Shown: positions 47,392 through 59,005, counted from the first letter of the stretch. The stretch: DNA of 64,000 bases from Physcomitrium patens (GCF_000002425.4 NC_037274.1:893173-957172); one strand, 5' to 3'. Notes: generated by a model not told the origin, from the letters alone. Numbers and translations: made by a program.

Positions 47392-49482
47392 ATGGCTGTT
47401 TCGGCGTTCAAGTCGACGACTCGTAAGCAATATGACATTCGAGGGGTGGAAATTGAAGATCCAAGTGGAGGGCGATTGGGGAATCGAAGCCCCTCACGCC
47501 GCCGCTCCATGTCGCGTGCTCCTAGCCCTACCCGTCGCGCGACGTCCCGCCAACCTCCTCCCACGCGCCGCTCAATGTCCAAAGCGCCCAGCCCTACTCG
47601 CAGGCGTTCAATGTCTAAAGCTCCTAGTCCCACTCGCGGTCGCCGTGGAGTGTCGCGCAATCCGAGCCCTTCTCGTCGCGCAATGTCCAAAGCTCCCAGC
47701 CCCACACGCCAGTCCACAGCGAGAGCTGCTAGCCCGGTCAGAACTAGGAGACTTTCGCCATCGCGAAATCCTAGTCCCACTCGTGGACGCAGAGGAGTAT
47801 CGCGAAATCCAAGTCCCACTCGTGGACGCAGAGGAGTATCGCGAGGTCCAAGCCCAACTCGAGGTGCTCGTCTAACCCCAGCCTCTCCGGCAAGAATTCA
47901 AACTCGTCCCACTAGCCCTACAAGAGGGCGAGAGGCCTCTGTAGGGCCTCGTCCCCGAGTCTCTTCTCCTCCAAGAGGAAGTACCGCTAGGGCATTCGGG
48001 CATGTGCACAGAAGATCTCAAAGTACTGCAGATGTGGCTCTCGCTCAGTTCCAACCTGATTCTCCTGTCGCCTCTGATTCTCCGACGATTATCACTACCC
48101 GTCAGAGTGGCATCGGGCTAAGGGCTTCGTCTCGGATGCTTCCGAGCGACTCTGAGAGCGAGGTTGAGCCACGTTATGCGCGGAGATTAGACAGAAGTGG
48201 AAGTTTCAGCACCCACCGTGACAGCTCTGATAATGAGAGCGTTCAGTCGTCTAGGTCGACGAGCAGAAGGCATCCGAATGGATTGCGAGAGAGGATCTCG
48301 CGGAGAACCTCAAGCACGCAACTGGAGATGCGTAGGTCATTGACAAATCTTGAGATTTCGGACACATCTACACCGGTTTACTATCAGAAGCCTAAAACTG
48401 CTGGTGCGGAGGATCATCATCGCAACGTTGGAAAAATTGATGTAGACACTCAAGTGGAGGGCAGAGTTGAAGAGAAGACTATCCAGGAGGTGCACACACA
48501 AACCAAAGTGCATACATTATGTTACAATTGTCTGTATGATGTGTCTGCTTCTACGGACGTTCCCGCAGATGCCACATCCCCGATCGGACCTTTAAAGCTG
48601 AAAGTGGCCGGAAATTCGACGGAAGCTCCAGCACCTGGAGACGTAGATTTCGTGGCCTTGTACAATGCTAGATGTGCTGAACTTCGGAGAGCCGTGTCTG
48701 ATGCGAGGAATGAGCTGGGGAATGTGAAGGAGGAGGAGCTTCGAAAAGTGATCGAAGCAAAGCTGGAGTTATCAGAGAGGAAGGTTTCGGAGTTGTGGTC
48801 ACAGTTCGCAACGGAGGAACAAAGATGTCTACATCTGGTGAAGTCTGTGAAGGACATCAAGGAAGGTTCTGTGGATCCCGTAGACGTGGAAGCAGACGAC
48901 ATTGACCTCAAAGTGACAGTCTTGAAGAAGGAGGATTTAAGGCCTCAGCAGCCTCATCGGTACTCCATGGAGGATATGGATGAGTCTGACTTTATTAGAC
49001 AATCGTTAGATGAGGAGGCAGCGCGGTACTTCGAGGAATGCGCCATCATCGCTAATTTCGATGCGAATGTGGTAGATGTAGACGACATATCATTGTGCAG
49101 TGACGGAGTAAGTGACGGCGAAACGACGGTGTGTGACGACCCAAGACCGTCGTCCAGGAGGCAGAGCTCGGAGAGTCAGGAAATAGTGTCAGTGAGGAAG
49201 GAGATAAAACCCCTCGATAACGAGGGAATTGCGCTGCCATGGTTGGATTGGGAGCCGGAAGTTGATCTTGGAAGGAAGGAACGGATTGAGAAAGCTGTGT
49301 GTGACTTCCGGGAGTGGAAAAGTGCGTGGGCTCGGAAATCAGTGCAGTGGGGAAAAAGCTCCAACCGGGAGCGAGGGAAAGATGAAGGTGTCGTTAATGT
49401 TGACGAGTTCTTGTTCGAGAGAACTCGATTGCAGCCTCGCATTTCGCAAGGCAGAATGCTTGTCTGTGGTGGAAAGCGGTGA
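47392..49482 (+). CDS. Ser-Pro-Thr-Arg repeat protein with coiled coil (696 aa)
   Basis: A single uninterrupted frame from ATG (47392) to TGA. Residues about 38-160 hold eight near-perfect S-[RK]-x-P-S-P-[TS]-R units (SRAPSPTR, SKAPSPTR, SRNPSPTR) plus at least two degenerate ones, making a strongly basic, disordered segment with many potential proline-directed phosphosites. Residues about 170-345 stay Ser/Arg-rich. About 425-490 (ARCAELRRAVSDARNELGNV onward) is a heptad-rich coiled coil. About 490-600 is acidic (VDVEADDIDLK; DESDFIRQSLDEEAARYFEE). The C-terminus has WLDWEPEVDLGRKERIEKAV and an Arg/Lys tail. I do not recognise the family. Basic S/P/R repeats with a coiled coil suggest microtubule binding or an SR-like nuclear protein, by analogy only. 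Antisense and alternative frames are shadows of the repeats. Confidence 0.9.
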   Translation: MAVSAFKSTTRKQYDIRGVEIEDPSGGRLGNRSPSRRRSMSRAPSPTRRATSRQPPPTRRSMSKAPSPTRRRSMSKAPSPTRGRRGVSRNPSPSRRAMSKAPSPTRQSTARAASPVRTRRLSPSRNPSPTRGRRGVSRNPSPTRGRRGVSRGPSPTRGARLTPASPARIQTRPTSPTRGREASVGPRPRVSSPPRGSTARAFGHVHRRSQSTADVALAQFQPDSPVASDSPTIITTRQSGIGLRASSRMLPSDSESEVEPRYARRLDRSGSFSTHRDSSDNESVQSSRSTSRRHPNGLRERISRRTSSTQLEMRRSLTNLEISDTSTPVYYQKPKTAGAEDHHRNVGKIDVDTQVEGRVEEKTIQEVHTQTKVHTLCYNCLYDVSASTDVPADATSPIGPLKLKVAGNSTEAPAPGDVDFVALYNARCAELRRAVSDARNELGNVKEEELRKVIEAKLELSERKVSELWSQFATEEQRCLHLVKSVKDIKEGSVDPVDVEADDIDLKVTVLKKEDLRPQQPHRYSMEDMDESDFIRQSLDEEAARYFEECAIIANFDANVVDVDDISLCSDGVSDGETTVCDDPRPSSRRQSSESQEIVSVRKEIKPLDNEGIALPWLDWEPEVDLGRKERIEKAVCDFREWKSAWARKSVQWGKSSNRERGKDEGVVNVDEFLFERTRLQPRISQGRMLVCGGKR
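47762..47839 (+). repeat. 39-bp tandem duplication within the repeat gene
   Basis: 47762-47800 and 47801-47839 are the same 39 bp with one T/A difference, encoding 13 residues each (unit R-N-P-S-P-T-R-G-R-R-G-V-S). It looks recent compared with the other, diverged repeat units. Confidence 0.9.
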
Positions 49483-51180
49483 CTTTAGTGAATGTTGAGC
49501 TGAGAAAAAGGAGAAGGGACTGGATCATCTAGAGAACTCGTGTGTATTATATTGATAGCGAAACCTTGTGATGCCTATCAGCTAATGATCCCTTTGGTTT
49601 TGTTTCCCTGTTGGTTTATAAGGAGTGTGCAACATCTGTTAGAGAAGCATCCGTGGCAGCTGCTGTCAATCGATTTCACACTTTCGCTAGGTATACATTC
49701 TCAGGTTTAAGTGTTTTCGGGTCTCTTCCTTTTCTCCCTTAATGATTCTTTGTAGCAGTTCTAAGGAGGCCTGTAACTGTGCAGAGGGCGTGACGTTGAA
49801 TTATGTGAGAGATCCTCTCCCGCTTGAGAGTCTGTTTAGGAATATGCATCACTCGTATCTAGAGACCATGACCTGAGAACGGCAGTTCCGTGTCTTCCGT
49901 TATCGAGGTTTATGACCAGTTTTCCGAGAGCAATTGATCAAACTTACGTGGGTTTGTAGCGTTGTCTTGTGAAGGTCGAGTTTTTGAACGTTTCAGGAGA
50001 AGTGGGGATCTGTCCATGAGTAGGTACAATACCATCTTTGGACTACTATGTGTCTTATTGCCGAGTCTGAACATCTGGTGTGTGTGTGGAAGATACTGCA
50101 AACCCAGCTTCAGTCGTTCGTAACCAATATATTTTACTTGTAGCGAGTACATTATCTGGCGGTGTGTGGGCCTCTTTTGTTAGTTCCTTCGTTTGTTAGT
50201 TTATGATTGTTATTATTATTAGTATTATTAGTGTTAGTATTGATCGCCTCCTTTTCTGCTAAACTAATCTAACCACATTTGTGCCTGAGAAAAACAGGTG
50301 AAGATGTCGAGAAAGTTCAGCATATACACCACGCTGTGCTTTGATTACACTGGTGTATGCGTTTAGACGATGGGGCTTGAAACCAACTAAGCCTCGTTGG
50401 TTTCTTTCATGCAGTGTCTTGTGGAGATACATCCTCATTACGAGTTCTTGTCAATTTCAAAGAGAGGAAATGGTAGAGTGGGATCATGAAAGACCGGCTA
50501 GAATTGCTTGATGGAGCAAGCAGCAGGCAGACTACATGCAAGTTGTGTTGATGACCTTGCTCTTTGCCTTACCCTGTAAGAGATCAACTATGTAATTTAT
50601 TGTACCACTAGCCAGCTGGCAACTACATAGCATTCTGAATTGGAAGGCTATTCATTTGTGCAAGTTGTTTTGAAGCTCGACTTCATTCCCTCCTTGTCAT
50701 GCAAATAGCCATATTTCATTAATGGTTGTACAAAATATTTTCATAATTGATTATGACCTCCACAATGTGATATGTAGGCTAATTCACATCGTTTTCTTAA
50801 TAAGAACCAGCTGTGTGCTAAACTCTTGACAAATTGCATACTAAGTGTATAGAATGTCGCATCCTGAAACTTGACTCCATGTTTTGATTTATTAATCTAT
50901 TATTATTATATTATTATTATAAAATGATGTAAATGGTGTTACACACATGTGTACTTTACGACCTACATGTTGGTTACACGATTAATTCCTAACTTCAGAA
51001 ATACAGTGGCAATTTGAAGTTGGATACGGAGGAAACCTAATAAAATTGCAAATTTTGTGGCACGTTTGATCTTGAATGAGGTTACTAAAAAATGGCTGCA
51101 TGTTTGCGTGCCATGCTGCATAGTTGAAAATCAAGCCAAGTTCCCGATGGTTGGTGAATAATCAGCACCCCCGGGACGTA
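49483..51180. other. 3' flank of the repeat gene and intergenic DNA
   Basis: No gene recognised. It includes a TTATTATTATTAG-type simple tract near 50210-50240 and another near 50890-50925. The 80-codon minus frame at 49910-50152 has no family resemblance. Confidence 0.4.
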
Positions 51181-53700
51181 GTTACAGGAGCTTGCCTTCC
51201 GGTTCCTTGATCCTTTCCACCGACAGTATGAAACCCCTGGAATTGAATCGTGCAGACTTCCACTCTAGTGTCCAGCGCGGTACTTTGCGATGCGACTTAG
51301 CCAATGAGATCGACAAATTTAAGCATGAGCACATATCCCCACGAGCATGTCGCCATCGCAATATGTCGACATTTCTGGCATTGAGAGACGCTTGGATTGG
51401 ACCAACGAGTAGGCCATGGCATCACTCCCTGATTCTACGACCATCTATAAATTGAGCATGGACCCGCTGTAGTTTTCAGACAATACTTCTTAATCGAATG
51501 CTACAGCTGTGGTCTCCATCGTTCAGTGTCTACCTCCCCGTCCTGTACTCCACACAAATCCTACAGCTCATCGGCTCTTTAGATCAACAGATCAGTGTCA
51601 CTCGCAGTTTAGCCGAGTTTTGCATTCTCATTCCGCGATGGAGCACAGTGCAAAGTTTGACCTTACTGGTGGATATGCAGTCATTGGTTGCGGCACCGAA
51701 GTTGGGTGGAGGTAGGGTGTTCTCAAAATGGCCTGCGATTGATTCTGGACGCGATAGATCCATGGCCACAACGGCTCTTGTGAGATTGTTTCTGTCTCGA
51801 TACCGTGATTGTATATCGATTAGTTTGTTTCTATGCGTTTCGGAGACGCGACCAATGATTACGTTTCCACCGCTAAGCACATGAATCGAGGTCCACTGTC
51901 GCCTCCTCACAGTTTAACATCAGAGCTCGCGGATCTCGCATATCTTGCAAATTTGTCGACGCAGAAATGGTTCCAACGATCTTGGATCTGTTGTCACTTT
52001 GACGGCGTCTTCTTCCACTGTTTGCCTGGTCAACTGCGGCTGAAAGACGAATGAACAAGCGAACGAACGAAAAAGTGAACGAATATGTGAGTGGATGAAT
52101 TAGTGCGTCTGAGTAACTAAATGAATATATCAACCCATGGATGTATTGATGAATTTGCGGAGTCTGTTGTGAGGTGTAGTTACAGTATGTAGTATTCTTC
52201 ATTACATTACGAATTGGAACTACTATGATAAAATTTTAATTAATTGATAACTAATAATTAAATTTTATGGTAACCATATACTTGAAATTACATGCTACTA
52301 ACAAAAATGATAAGGCTGCCACGTCTTTGCTTCTGCCCCTTCGAGCAGAACTGACGGCTTATTTGGAAGAGTCCAGAGTGTGGAGGAAAAATCCAGAATG
52401 TGGGACCATCAACCAATGACATAAAATTGTATTTATATCTATTGATCTCTCTATCAATCTCGTTTTTGGAAAACCTGAGATAAAGCTGCTGAATCCAGTC
52501 AAAACAGTGTACATTGTTAACAGACTGAATGTGAACCTTATTACACTCTTCCTCATCCACTGAGAGCTTTCAACATGCGTAGGCTTCAGGCCCACTCGGT
52601 GCTGCAGTGATGCTGAAGTCTTGCCACTTGCACATTCGTTGTCGTAGTTGTGCATGTGAAAATTCTCGCCTGTCGTGGTTAATGTTCAATCTGAAACGCC
52701 ACGAGACCCACAAAGGACATTTGAAGCTTGGAGCTTGTGAAGTGAGTTCTCCGCTCAGCCTCCTAGTTCATCAGAAGTGGAAAACCCAGAGATCCCAATT
52801 AATTGAGTGTTCCAAATCATAGCAAAACATTCAAAATATGTGTGTATGTACATGTCCCCATTCGCAAACCTGAAAAAGCAGCTGAGAGTTGTGTGGTTAC
52901 AGTCAACATCATTATACTTATGCCGAGGCACACGATACGGAAATAGAACCTCGTGTCCGTAGCGGAAGGCTGATAGGTGGTTACAATCTAAATGCCAGAA
53001 AACTTGGGAAGCTTTCGAGGTCGGTATCATTTGATGATCCATCAACATCTCAGTAAGGAGCTGGAGACCATTTTGGAATGCATAGAACTGTCCTAACAAC
53101 TCTTTGTCGGGTTCGAGGAGATGCCTGTATACATGAACGAATTCATCTTGTGCAGCAGGTGCAAGTTCAAGCCATCTGTTTGAACCAAAAAACGGTCTTG
53201 GAAGTCCCACGGATTGTTCATGCATGTATCAGTATGATGGAAGAAAAAGTTCGGGTGCACAGATGAGAAACAGTTCTCTGTCCGACCATCACTTGGCCTT
53301 CACCTGATACGATTTATCTCCATGGGATGAACCCATAAATTCATTGAGACACATCTCCGAAACCGTTTAAAATAATAACTTCGATGAGGAAGGACTTCGA
53401 ATCTGCCAAGATGATCAGGAATGAGTTAAAACGTCCACTTGAATGTATGCTAAAATAATTCCATCTGGCACTCAAGATATACTGAAGCTTCTGCTGTAAG
53501 GAGATCCGACCGTGTGTGCCTGTGAGTGTAAACGTAATACTTTTTCTTCTTCCTCGCTGGCCAGGAGAAGCAGAAGCTCACAAGCCTTGAGAAATCAAGA
53601 TTTTACAAATGTTGAAGAGACTAGAAGAAGGAATCTGATACATGGAAATGTTCGTAGAAGTCGACGTATAATCCTGATTTGTACCTAATCGACCCAATAC
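51181..53700. other. Gene-like moderate-GC region, unassigned
   Basis: Several medium frames overlap on both strands. The two most protein-like are the minus frame 52755-53225 (156 codons from a true ATG; text such as EFVHVYRHLLEPDKELLGQF and SQVFWHLDCNHLSAFRYGHE) and the plus frame from ATG 51638 (MEHSAKFDLTGGYAVIGCGT) running into a GAGGTAGGG donor-like site at 51711-51719. I recognise neither, found no matching downstream exons, and cannot say whether this is a functional gene, a decayed one or non-coding. A degenerate GAAC/GAAT tetranucleotide patch lies at 52048-52120. Confidence 0.3.
51446..51453 (+). promoter_or_regulatory. Candidate TATA box
   Basis: TATAAATT, in moderate-GC context, about 190 bp upstream of ATG 51638. 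Chance occurrence cannot be excluded. Confidence 0.25.
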
Positions 53701-53812
53701 ATCAATGATGATTTAGAACTACAAACTCCAAACTACACGTCAACCTATTAATCAGAGTTACACAAGCTGCTTCTTTCCCGACAGACGTTGCAGCCAATTT
53801 AGATATTGATAT

Positions 53813-53948
53813 GACTTTGTGTGCACAATCTATTTCACAAAAGTCTTTGCAATTAGTGAAATAGACTTTGTGTGCACAGTCAGTTTTTGCACACAAAGTC
53901 TATTTTGGAGACTATTTCACAAAAGTCTTTGCAATTAGTGAAATAGAC
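53813..53948. repeat. Composite direct and inverted repeat cluster
   Basis: A 36-bp sequence (starts TATTTCACAAAAGTC, ends GTGAAATAGAC) occurs identically at 53831-53866 and 53913-53948. Its ends CTATTTCAC/GTGAAATAG are themselves inverted. The 12-mer GACTTTGTGTGC occurs at 53813-53824 and 53864-53875 and inverted at 53889-53900, giving a perfect 12-bp hairpin with a 13-nt loop. Confidence 0.9.
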
Positions 53949-54181
53949 CCTGCAACCAATTTTAGATTTTGGAGACTTTGTGGTTTTGTAAATTATTTAG
54001 AAATTATGACATTTTTGAGCTAAGAAATATTTTTATTTATGAAAATAATTAGAATGCCATTACTATTGCAAAGAATCCAACACACTATAGTTGTACAAAG
54101 CATTGGAATATAGAACATTATTTTATTAGGCAATGTATGAAACAAGGACAAATTGGTTTGAAATATTGTTCCATAGAAGAG
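53949..54181. other. Short AT-rich spacer before the right retrotransposon
   Basis: No gene. It separates the palindromic cluster from the LTR that starts at 54182. Confidence 0.5.
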
Positions 54182-54380
54182 TCTCAAGGACATGAACCGG
54201 AAGATGTATAAACCTGAAAAACCTATGTTAAAAGAAAAATGATAAAATAGCAATAAAACAGTATGTATATTAAAAGAAAACTGGAATGGCTATTGCCAAA
54301 AGTTAAGAAAATCAGAAATTCTTAACTCTAGACTAAAAGCAAGAAAAGAGTTGACAAGAATGAAGAAGGCTTCATTCTTG

Positions 54381-54418
<38 letters not shown>

Positions 54419-54748
54419 CTAACTAGGAGCTATACGGCAATGTTCTATAGGACCTTTAATATGTATTGACTTTGTAGGACACATGCCTTAGCTTACAAGA
54501 CAAGTTTTTTATGTGTGGGCTATATAGTTAACTTGTTCTTCAAGCTACCAATATATGTAGGACATGGCCAACTTGTTGACCACGTTTTTAACCTAAAAAG
54601 TCAATTAAAGATACCTATAAAATCAAAGCAGCATCTATGAAGCTTCTAGGAAGTTTTTATAAAAGATATTATGGAATTAATATACTTTTATCTATTATTA
54701 TCTAAATCATATAGATAATTATTGATTTACATGTGTATGATCGTGACA
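54182..54748 (-). repeat. Family A 3' LTR
   Basis: Starts TCTCAAGGACATGAACC (TG eroded) and ends ATGATCGTGACA. It is followed by TTACCTCTCTTCTAG, whose complement is a polypurine tract next to the LTR, confirming minus orientation. TA expansion at 54386-54415. Confidence 0.9.
54386..54415. repeat. (TA)n expansion at the LTR TATA-like site
   Basis: About 15 TA units where the other family A LTRs have a short TATATATAC. Confidence 0.95.
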
Positions 54749-55870
54749 TTACCTCTCTTCTAGGGACAAGTTCCACGGGAAGCACTCTTCATATATTGAG
54801 GAAATCCAAGATGTGACAAATTGTATTTGCTACATACTTCGATCTTTATTCTCTTCAAAGATAGTTGATAGATCCTCTCAACTATAGATAGTATTCCATA
54901 GTAGGGCAAAAAGACCATCCTATTATTTGGTCATTGTTAAGACTTTCATAATTTTCTTCAAATATAACATTTGAAACATCGTCAAGAGTTGTTCTTACTT
55001 CCAATAAAATGTCAAGGACAAGAACTCGATGAAAAAGTAATTCAGACAAGTGAGCCTTCACTCAAAGAAAGGTAACAAAATATATATAAACAAGTATGTA
55101 TATTGAAAGAGAAACTAGAATGGCTATTGTTAAAAGACAAGAAAACTAGAGATCCTTGAAACTAGATTGGAAGCAAAAAAGTAGTTGACAAGAGTGAAGA
55201 AGGCTTCACTCTTGTCTCCATATATACTATCTAACTAGGGACTACATGGCAACGTTCTATAGGACCTCCAATATGTGTTGACTTTGTAGGACACATGCCT
55301 TGACTTACAAGGCAAGTTTTTCTACGTGTGGGCCACATAGTTAGCTTGATCTTCAAGCTAACAACATGTATGGCACATGGCTAACTTGTTGACCACGTTT
55401 CTAATCCAAAAAATCAATTAAAGATACCTATAAAGTCAAAGCAACGTCTATAAAGCTTCTAGGAAGCTTTCATATTAAATACTATAGAATTAACTTATTT
55501 TTATCTACTTTTACTTACTTCCACCTATTTATATATGTAATTACTAGCTTACATGAATATGTCCGTGATATAAAATTATCAAACATCAGGAGTCTCTTCC
55601 AAGGTCGTGATAACAAATACGTTGTAGCTTGCCATCTATTTGAGGAAGGACATGTCGTTTTTGAAGATCTTCATCTCGATTTTGTCATCTTGAAGGTTGT
55701 AACAATCACAATGTCTAATCAAGTAAGTCTGCAAATAAAAGCTCTTAAGTTGAATCTACTGGTTATTGGTTCTCCATCTCCTTAGTATCACAAATACACA
55801 AAAGCTACAAAGAAAGATAGAAGGTAGAATGTAATCTTTCTTAGACCTTGTTTCTTTTATAGAAAAGATT
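54749..55870 (-). other. 3' non-coding part of the element, split by the solo LTR
   Basis: Apart from 55010-55570 it matches 22688-23217 and the inverted 31702-32214. No gene. Confidence 0.7.
55010..55570 (-). repeat. Solo family A LTR with perfect target duplication
   Basis: 561 bp, starts TGTCAAGGACAAGAACTC and ends GTCCGTGATA. It is flanked by TAAAA at 55005-55009 and 55571-55575. The matching position in the nested element (TAAAA at 22941-22945) is uninterrupted. It is the product of insertion followed by LTR-LTR recombination. Confidence 0.95.
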
Positions 55871-57480
55871 TACTATTCTTCATCTTGATTTAAATGGATG
55901 TCATCAATGAAAAGCCTCTACCACCTTTGCTACATTTGCAAGATTCTTTACTAGTTCTTATGTGCATTTACTAATATCATATTTGCTCCAATGAACAAGA
56001 TATTTCAATTTATATCAGCGCCACTTTGAATTTAGAACTTCTTCTACTTCAATCTCTTCATTATTGTCAACTTCTATAAGAGGAAGTGGAGCTTGTCTTC
56101 TTCTTAGTATGTTCATAGTCTTGTATGGTTCAAGAAAAGACACGTAGAAGACAATATGGATCTTTATTGCCTCTGGTAGATGTAATCAATAAGCAACTGG
56201 ATTGATTTGTCCACAAATAGAAAAAGGTCCAAGCTTCTGGTACTCCAACTTATCACAATAATGAGTAGTCTTGATATTACAATAAAGCAAACATACCTTG
56301 TCACCTACATTGAATTGTGATTATTTCTTTCAATAGGCATTTGTGTCGATCTTTTATCGTTCTTGATCTTCTTTTAATTACACCTTCATTGTTGCATGTA
56401 ACTTTGATAAATGATTTGCCAAACCTTCTGTCGTATGATTATCAACTTTTAAAAAGTTTTAAAGTATCAAATCATGGATGGTAACCATAACTAGCAAAGA
56501 AAGGTGTTTATTGTGTAGAAGAATGCATGATATTATTATAAGTAAATTTTGCCAATGGCAAGAGGGTTCTCCAATCATCTCATTAATAATTGATAGTACA
56601 CCTTAAGTATTGCTCTAAAACTTGGTTTACGTGCTCTATCTATCAATCAATTTGAGGATGAAAGGTTGAAGAAAGTTTTATGTCTATTTATAAAATCTTA
56701 AAAAGAGTTCTCCAAAATCTTCATACAAATTGAATCCCTTTATTTGATATAATATCTTTCGATAATCCATGATATCAATAGATATTGTCAAGGAAAAACT
56801 TGGCAATTTCTTCACTTGTGATTGATTTTATACATAGTACAAAATGTGCCATTTTGGTAAAATAATCTACTATCACAAGTATAGAATCACACGATCTTGA
56901 GAGTGGAAGATTTGTCATAAAATCCATAGAAATAGAAGACCATGGTTGTTTTGGAATAAGTAATGGTTGAAGAAGTTCATAAGGTCGATGTCGAGGAGTT
57001 TTTGACCTTGAACAAATATCACATGATTGAACAAAGTCTTTTATAGCCTTTTATATTTGCAGCCACCAAAAAACTCTAGATATTAGCTCCAGAGTCTTGT
57101 TGTATCCAAAATGTCATACTGTAAGAAAGTCGTGATGAGCTTGAAGAACATGTAAATATGCTTCTCTTTCTAGCACATATAAGCATCCTTCGAAATAAAG
57201 TAGGTTGTTTTTAAACTCAAATTTAAAAGTATCTTAAGATTTAAAAGAAATATTCTTAATATTATGAATAAGAAGATCAGAAGACATACTTGATTCAATT
57301 TTTTTGACAAAAGTTGAATCAATAGTCAATGCTGATTTCAGTACTCAAAGATGAAATTATTTTGGTTTCAATAAGATTGTCTTCTATTGAAAAGTTGCAT
57401 TTCCTTCTTTAAGTGCAAGATAAGAACGTTTGGAAAGGATATCAGACAAACCTTGTTGTTTTACTAGCCGATAAGTGATA
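55870..57480 (-). pseudogene. Integrase with chromodomain remnant
   Basis: Minus strand. 55900-56130 reads IEVEEVLNSKWR, a stop, then LKYLVHWSKYDISKCT, a stop and NLANVAKVVEAFH: a chromodomain with in-frame stops. 56830-56960 reads SISMDFMTNLPLSRSCDSIL and [13 protein letters not shown], the integrase core with its first catalytic Asp (MDF). 57000-57250 covers the zinc-binding region. Not open. Confidence 0.85.
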
Positions 57481-58990
57481 TTGAACTCAAATCTTGACAA
57501 AGACATGCTCGAACGAGCCTGGCCACGATTCAAAACACGAGCAGCCATGAAATACTCAAGGTTCTTGTGCTCTATATATACTATGATTGGATTGGAAGTG
57601 ACTTCTAGATAATGATGCTATTCTTGGAAAGAATCCATAATTTCAAGAAGTTCTTTGTCGTAGATTTTGTAGTTAATCTTGGTTATTAAAAATTTCTTGA
57701 AATGGAAAGCTATTAGGTGAAGTTTATCATATATTTCGATTTGTGATTATACAACACCTAAAGCAAAGTCCAATGCGTTTGTTTTTATAAAGAATTCCTT
57801 AAAAAAGTCAATACAATATAAGATTGATGTAGAATCAAAGGCTGTCTTTAAAGCTTCAAATCCTTCTTCAGCTTCTTGATTCCATTGAAGTTTATCTTTA
57901 TAAGTCAAACATATAAGTGGAACTGCAGTTCGAGAAATGTTCTTGATGAAGATCTAATAGTAATTAGCAAAGCTCAAAAAACATTGAACATCTTAGACCG
58001 TTTTTGAGATCTTCCAATCCGTAATAGTTTGAATATTTTCAGGATCCATCATAAGTCTATCGTTTGAAATGATGTAACCAAAGAAGTCAACTTGAGTAGT
58101 GTAGAATATACATTTTTCTATCTTGGCATAGAGTCCCCTATCTCTTAATTTTTGTTATACACGACAAACATGAAGTTTATGTTCTTTTATATTCTTAGAA
58201 TAAATCAAAATGTCGTCTAGATAACAGACAATAAAAACATTCAAAAACTCTCAAAAAACATCATTCATAAGATGTTGAAAAGCTGTTGGTGCATTTGTAA
58301 GTCCAAAAGGCATGACATTATATTCAAAATGTCTATACTTGATTCGAAATGCATTCTTCCATTCATCTCCTTCTTTGATGAATACTAGATTGTATGCTCT
58401 TCTTAGATCTATTTTTGTATAGATTTGATTTTTTATTCAACTGATCAAGAAGTCCAGATATTAAAGATAATGAGTACCTATTCTTGATGGTGAACTTGTT
58501 GAGTCCTTGATAATCAACACATATCTACAATGATCTATCTCTTTTCTTCACAAATAGAATTGAAGCTCCTGGTCGAGATTTGGAATGGCATATGAAGTTC
58601 TTGGCTAGATTTTCTTCAATATATTCTTTGAGTTTGGCCAATTCATTTTGTGATAAATTGTAGATTGGTCCAAATAGTGGTTGTGCTCTTTCTTGAAGGT
58701 CAATTAGATAGTCATAGGGACGATGTTCTAGAAAAGTATCCACATTTTTTTTCTCAAATATGTCTTGAAAATCCTAATATTGGCTTAGAATACGACTTAA
58801 AGTCTTTATATCATTCGAGACGGATGTGGCATAAATGACACAAAGTGATCCTTCTCTTGCAGCATCCAACAAAGCTCTTGCACCTACAAACATAGGTTTA
58901 TTAGTATTAGACTTGTGATTTTTTACTTGATTAACTACACTCTCATTTATACTTTTAGAAAAGTCAAGAGTATAAGAAATCTAATCTATT
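57481..58990 (-). pseudogene. Reverse transcriptase and RNase H remnant
   Basis: The frame at 58525-58743 gives PYDYLIDLQERAQPLFGPIY, then LKEYIEENLAKNF and GASILFVKKRDRSL, the RT N-terminus. The catalytic segment is intact: FIVCYLDDILIYSKN (about 58195-58235), preceded by the [13 protein letters not shown] region (58270-58320). RNase H lies at about 57600-57850. Stops elsewhere prevent a full-length product. Confidence 0.9.
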
Positions 58991-59005
58991 TAAGGGTTGT
59001 ATTTT

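Noticed and set aside
47292..47875. Two 175-codon frames (one per strand) with regular repeats
   Set aside because: They are out-of-frame or antisense readings of the Ser-Pro-Thr-Arg repeat DNA.
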